Origin: Synechococcales cyanobacterium 340R_concoct_173_sub
GTDB lineage: Bacteria; Cyanobacteriota; Cyanobacteriia; Leptolyngbyales; Leptolyngbyaceae
Length of the DNA stretch: 13,516 nucleotides
Assembly (NCBI GenBank): GCA_025354065.1
Contig: JANXNM010000031.1
Coordinates: forward strand, 1-13,516
Reading direction: 5' to 3'
Shown here: positions 13,284 to 13,516 of the stretch, in pieces
Position numbering within the stretch: position 1 is the first letter of the stretch
Layout: each line of letters begins with the position of its first letter
Made by a program: the position numbers and the translations under genes
The notes under the pieces: model-generated
What the model saw: only the letters and a program-made list of their open reading frames with translations
Told to the model about the DNA's origin: nothing
The model's database searches: none

Positions 13284-13360
13284 CATAGATGGTTTCGATC
13301 GTTTAAATTTCCTACATTTTCGATTTTGCCAGAGCGACGCAGTGTCTAGTCACTACACTC

Positions 13361-13366
13361 AGGAGG
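13361..13366 (+). promoter_or_regulatory. Consensus Shine-Dalgarno (AGGAGG) of the glycosyltransferase gene
   Basis: A full AGGAGG lies 7 nt upstream of ATG 13374, the strongest ribosome-binding site in the window. It fixes the start of the partial gene that runs off the right edge. Confidence 0.8.
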
Positions 13367-13373
13367 TTTTAAC

Positions 13374-13516
13374 ATGAAGATTGCCCAGATTGCTCCCCTT
13401 TGGGAATGTGTTCCACCCCCAGCCTACGGTGGCATTGAACTTGTGGTTTCGCTCTTGACTGATGAGCTAGTACGGCGAGGTCATGAAGTGACATTGTTTG
13501 CCTCTGGTGATTCCAC
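13374..13516 (+). CDS. GT4-type glycosyltransferase, N-terminal fragment (continues past window end)
   Basis: Only 47 complete codons are present: MKIAQIAPLWECVPPPAYGG, then IELVVSLLTDELVRRGHEVTLFASGDS. The opening beta strand, the PPxxYGGIE loop, the helix LVVSLLTDELVRRGHEV and the strand TLFASGDS are the classic start of the GT4 (GT-B fold) glycosyltransferase family, where the Gly-Gly loop contacts the donor substrate. Members transfer sugars from nucleotide-sugar donors onto lipids, polysaccharides or small molecules; donor and acceptor cannot be told from this fragment. The start is supported by AGGAGG 7 nt upstream. The gene follows the 861-base gene-free region, so it has its own promoter, probably within that region near the 21-bp tandem repeat. 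Confidence 0.88.
   Translation, partial: MKIAQIAPLWECVPPPAYGGIELVVSLLTDELVRRGHEVTLFASGDS

Larger units (their letters stand above)
12513..13373. other. Gene-free AT-rich region upstream of a glycosyltransferase gene
   Basis: These 861 bases contain no coding sequence that I can support: frames are short, begin with rare start codons and lack family signatures. What is visible is a set of short repeats: an imperfect 16-bp direct repeat (12568-12583 and 12588-12603), a TCTAAA series ending in a hairpin (12659-12725), two TTTAC(G/A)TTTACTG copies (12867-12879 and 12920-12932), a TATAAT inside a TTCAA/TTGAA palindrome (12852-12866), and a 21-bp tandem repeat (13242-13283). It may hold promoters, a small RNA or a decayed element. 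Confidence 0.6.

Noticed and set aside
13137..13349. Plus-strand open frame of 70 codons in the gene-free region
   Set aside because: It begins with TTG, has no ribosome-binding site, and its KFPPWK repeat simply translates the 21-bp tandem repeat. Composition is not protein-like.

Overview
The window looks like chromosomal DNA of a cyanobacterium. HIP1-type octamers (GCGATCGC) and shorter CGATCG cores are frequent. Several genes belong to families that are typical of cyanobacteria: DUF4079, lumen-type secreted pentapeptide-repeat proteins, and a folD / GGPP synthase / divergent-PAP2 cluster. Species cannot be fixed from the sequence alone. No rRNA, tRNA, CRISPR array or transposase gene was found.

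Layout. (1) 1-1052, minus: N-terminal two thirds of murJ, the lipid II flippase, cut by the window edge. (2) 1143-5245, minus: a tightly packed five-gene block, in transcription order DUF4079 membrane protein, msrA, msrB, OmpR/PhoB-type response regulator, sensor histidine kinase. Gaps are a 20-nt overlap, 36 nt, 48 nt and 4 nt, so it is probably one operon. Both Msr enzymes carry an N-terminal hydrophobic anchor or signal and appear to lack a resolving cysteine. I read this as an exported methionine-sulfoxide repair system with its own two-component regulator and possibly its own membrane electron donor (inference). (3) 5287-5401: a palindromic repeat element with nested hairpins. (4) 5404-7606, minus: a small exported protein of unknown function and an orphan NtrB-like sensor kinase. 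Divergent from the kinase is an EamA/DMT transporter (7867-8928, plus). (5) 9014-11368, minus: folD, crtE (GGPP synthase) and a divergent-PAP2 protein, linking one-carbon metabolism and isoprenoid/carotenoid supply. (6) 11551-12512: a small lipoprotein (plus) convergent with a secreted pentapeptide-repeat protein (minus). (7) 12513-13373: 861 bases, AT-rich, with no credible gene but several short repeats. (8) 13374-13516, plus: the start of a GT4-type glycosyltransferase, running off the window.

The most unusual signal is a pair of related non-coding blocks (5847-5952 and 7706-7800). One lies upstream of the small exported protein; the other lies between the orphan kinase and the EamA transporter. 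Each carries CTGA/CTCAG-type pentamers on an 11-bp register, and the two differ in length by exactly one 11-bp unit. This is the expected architecture of an OmpR/PhoB-family operator, and it would tie the secreted protein, the kinase and the transporter into one regulon. A response regulator of that family is encoded in the neighbouring msr operon.
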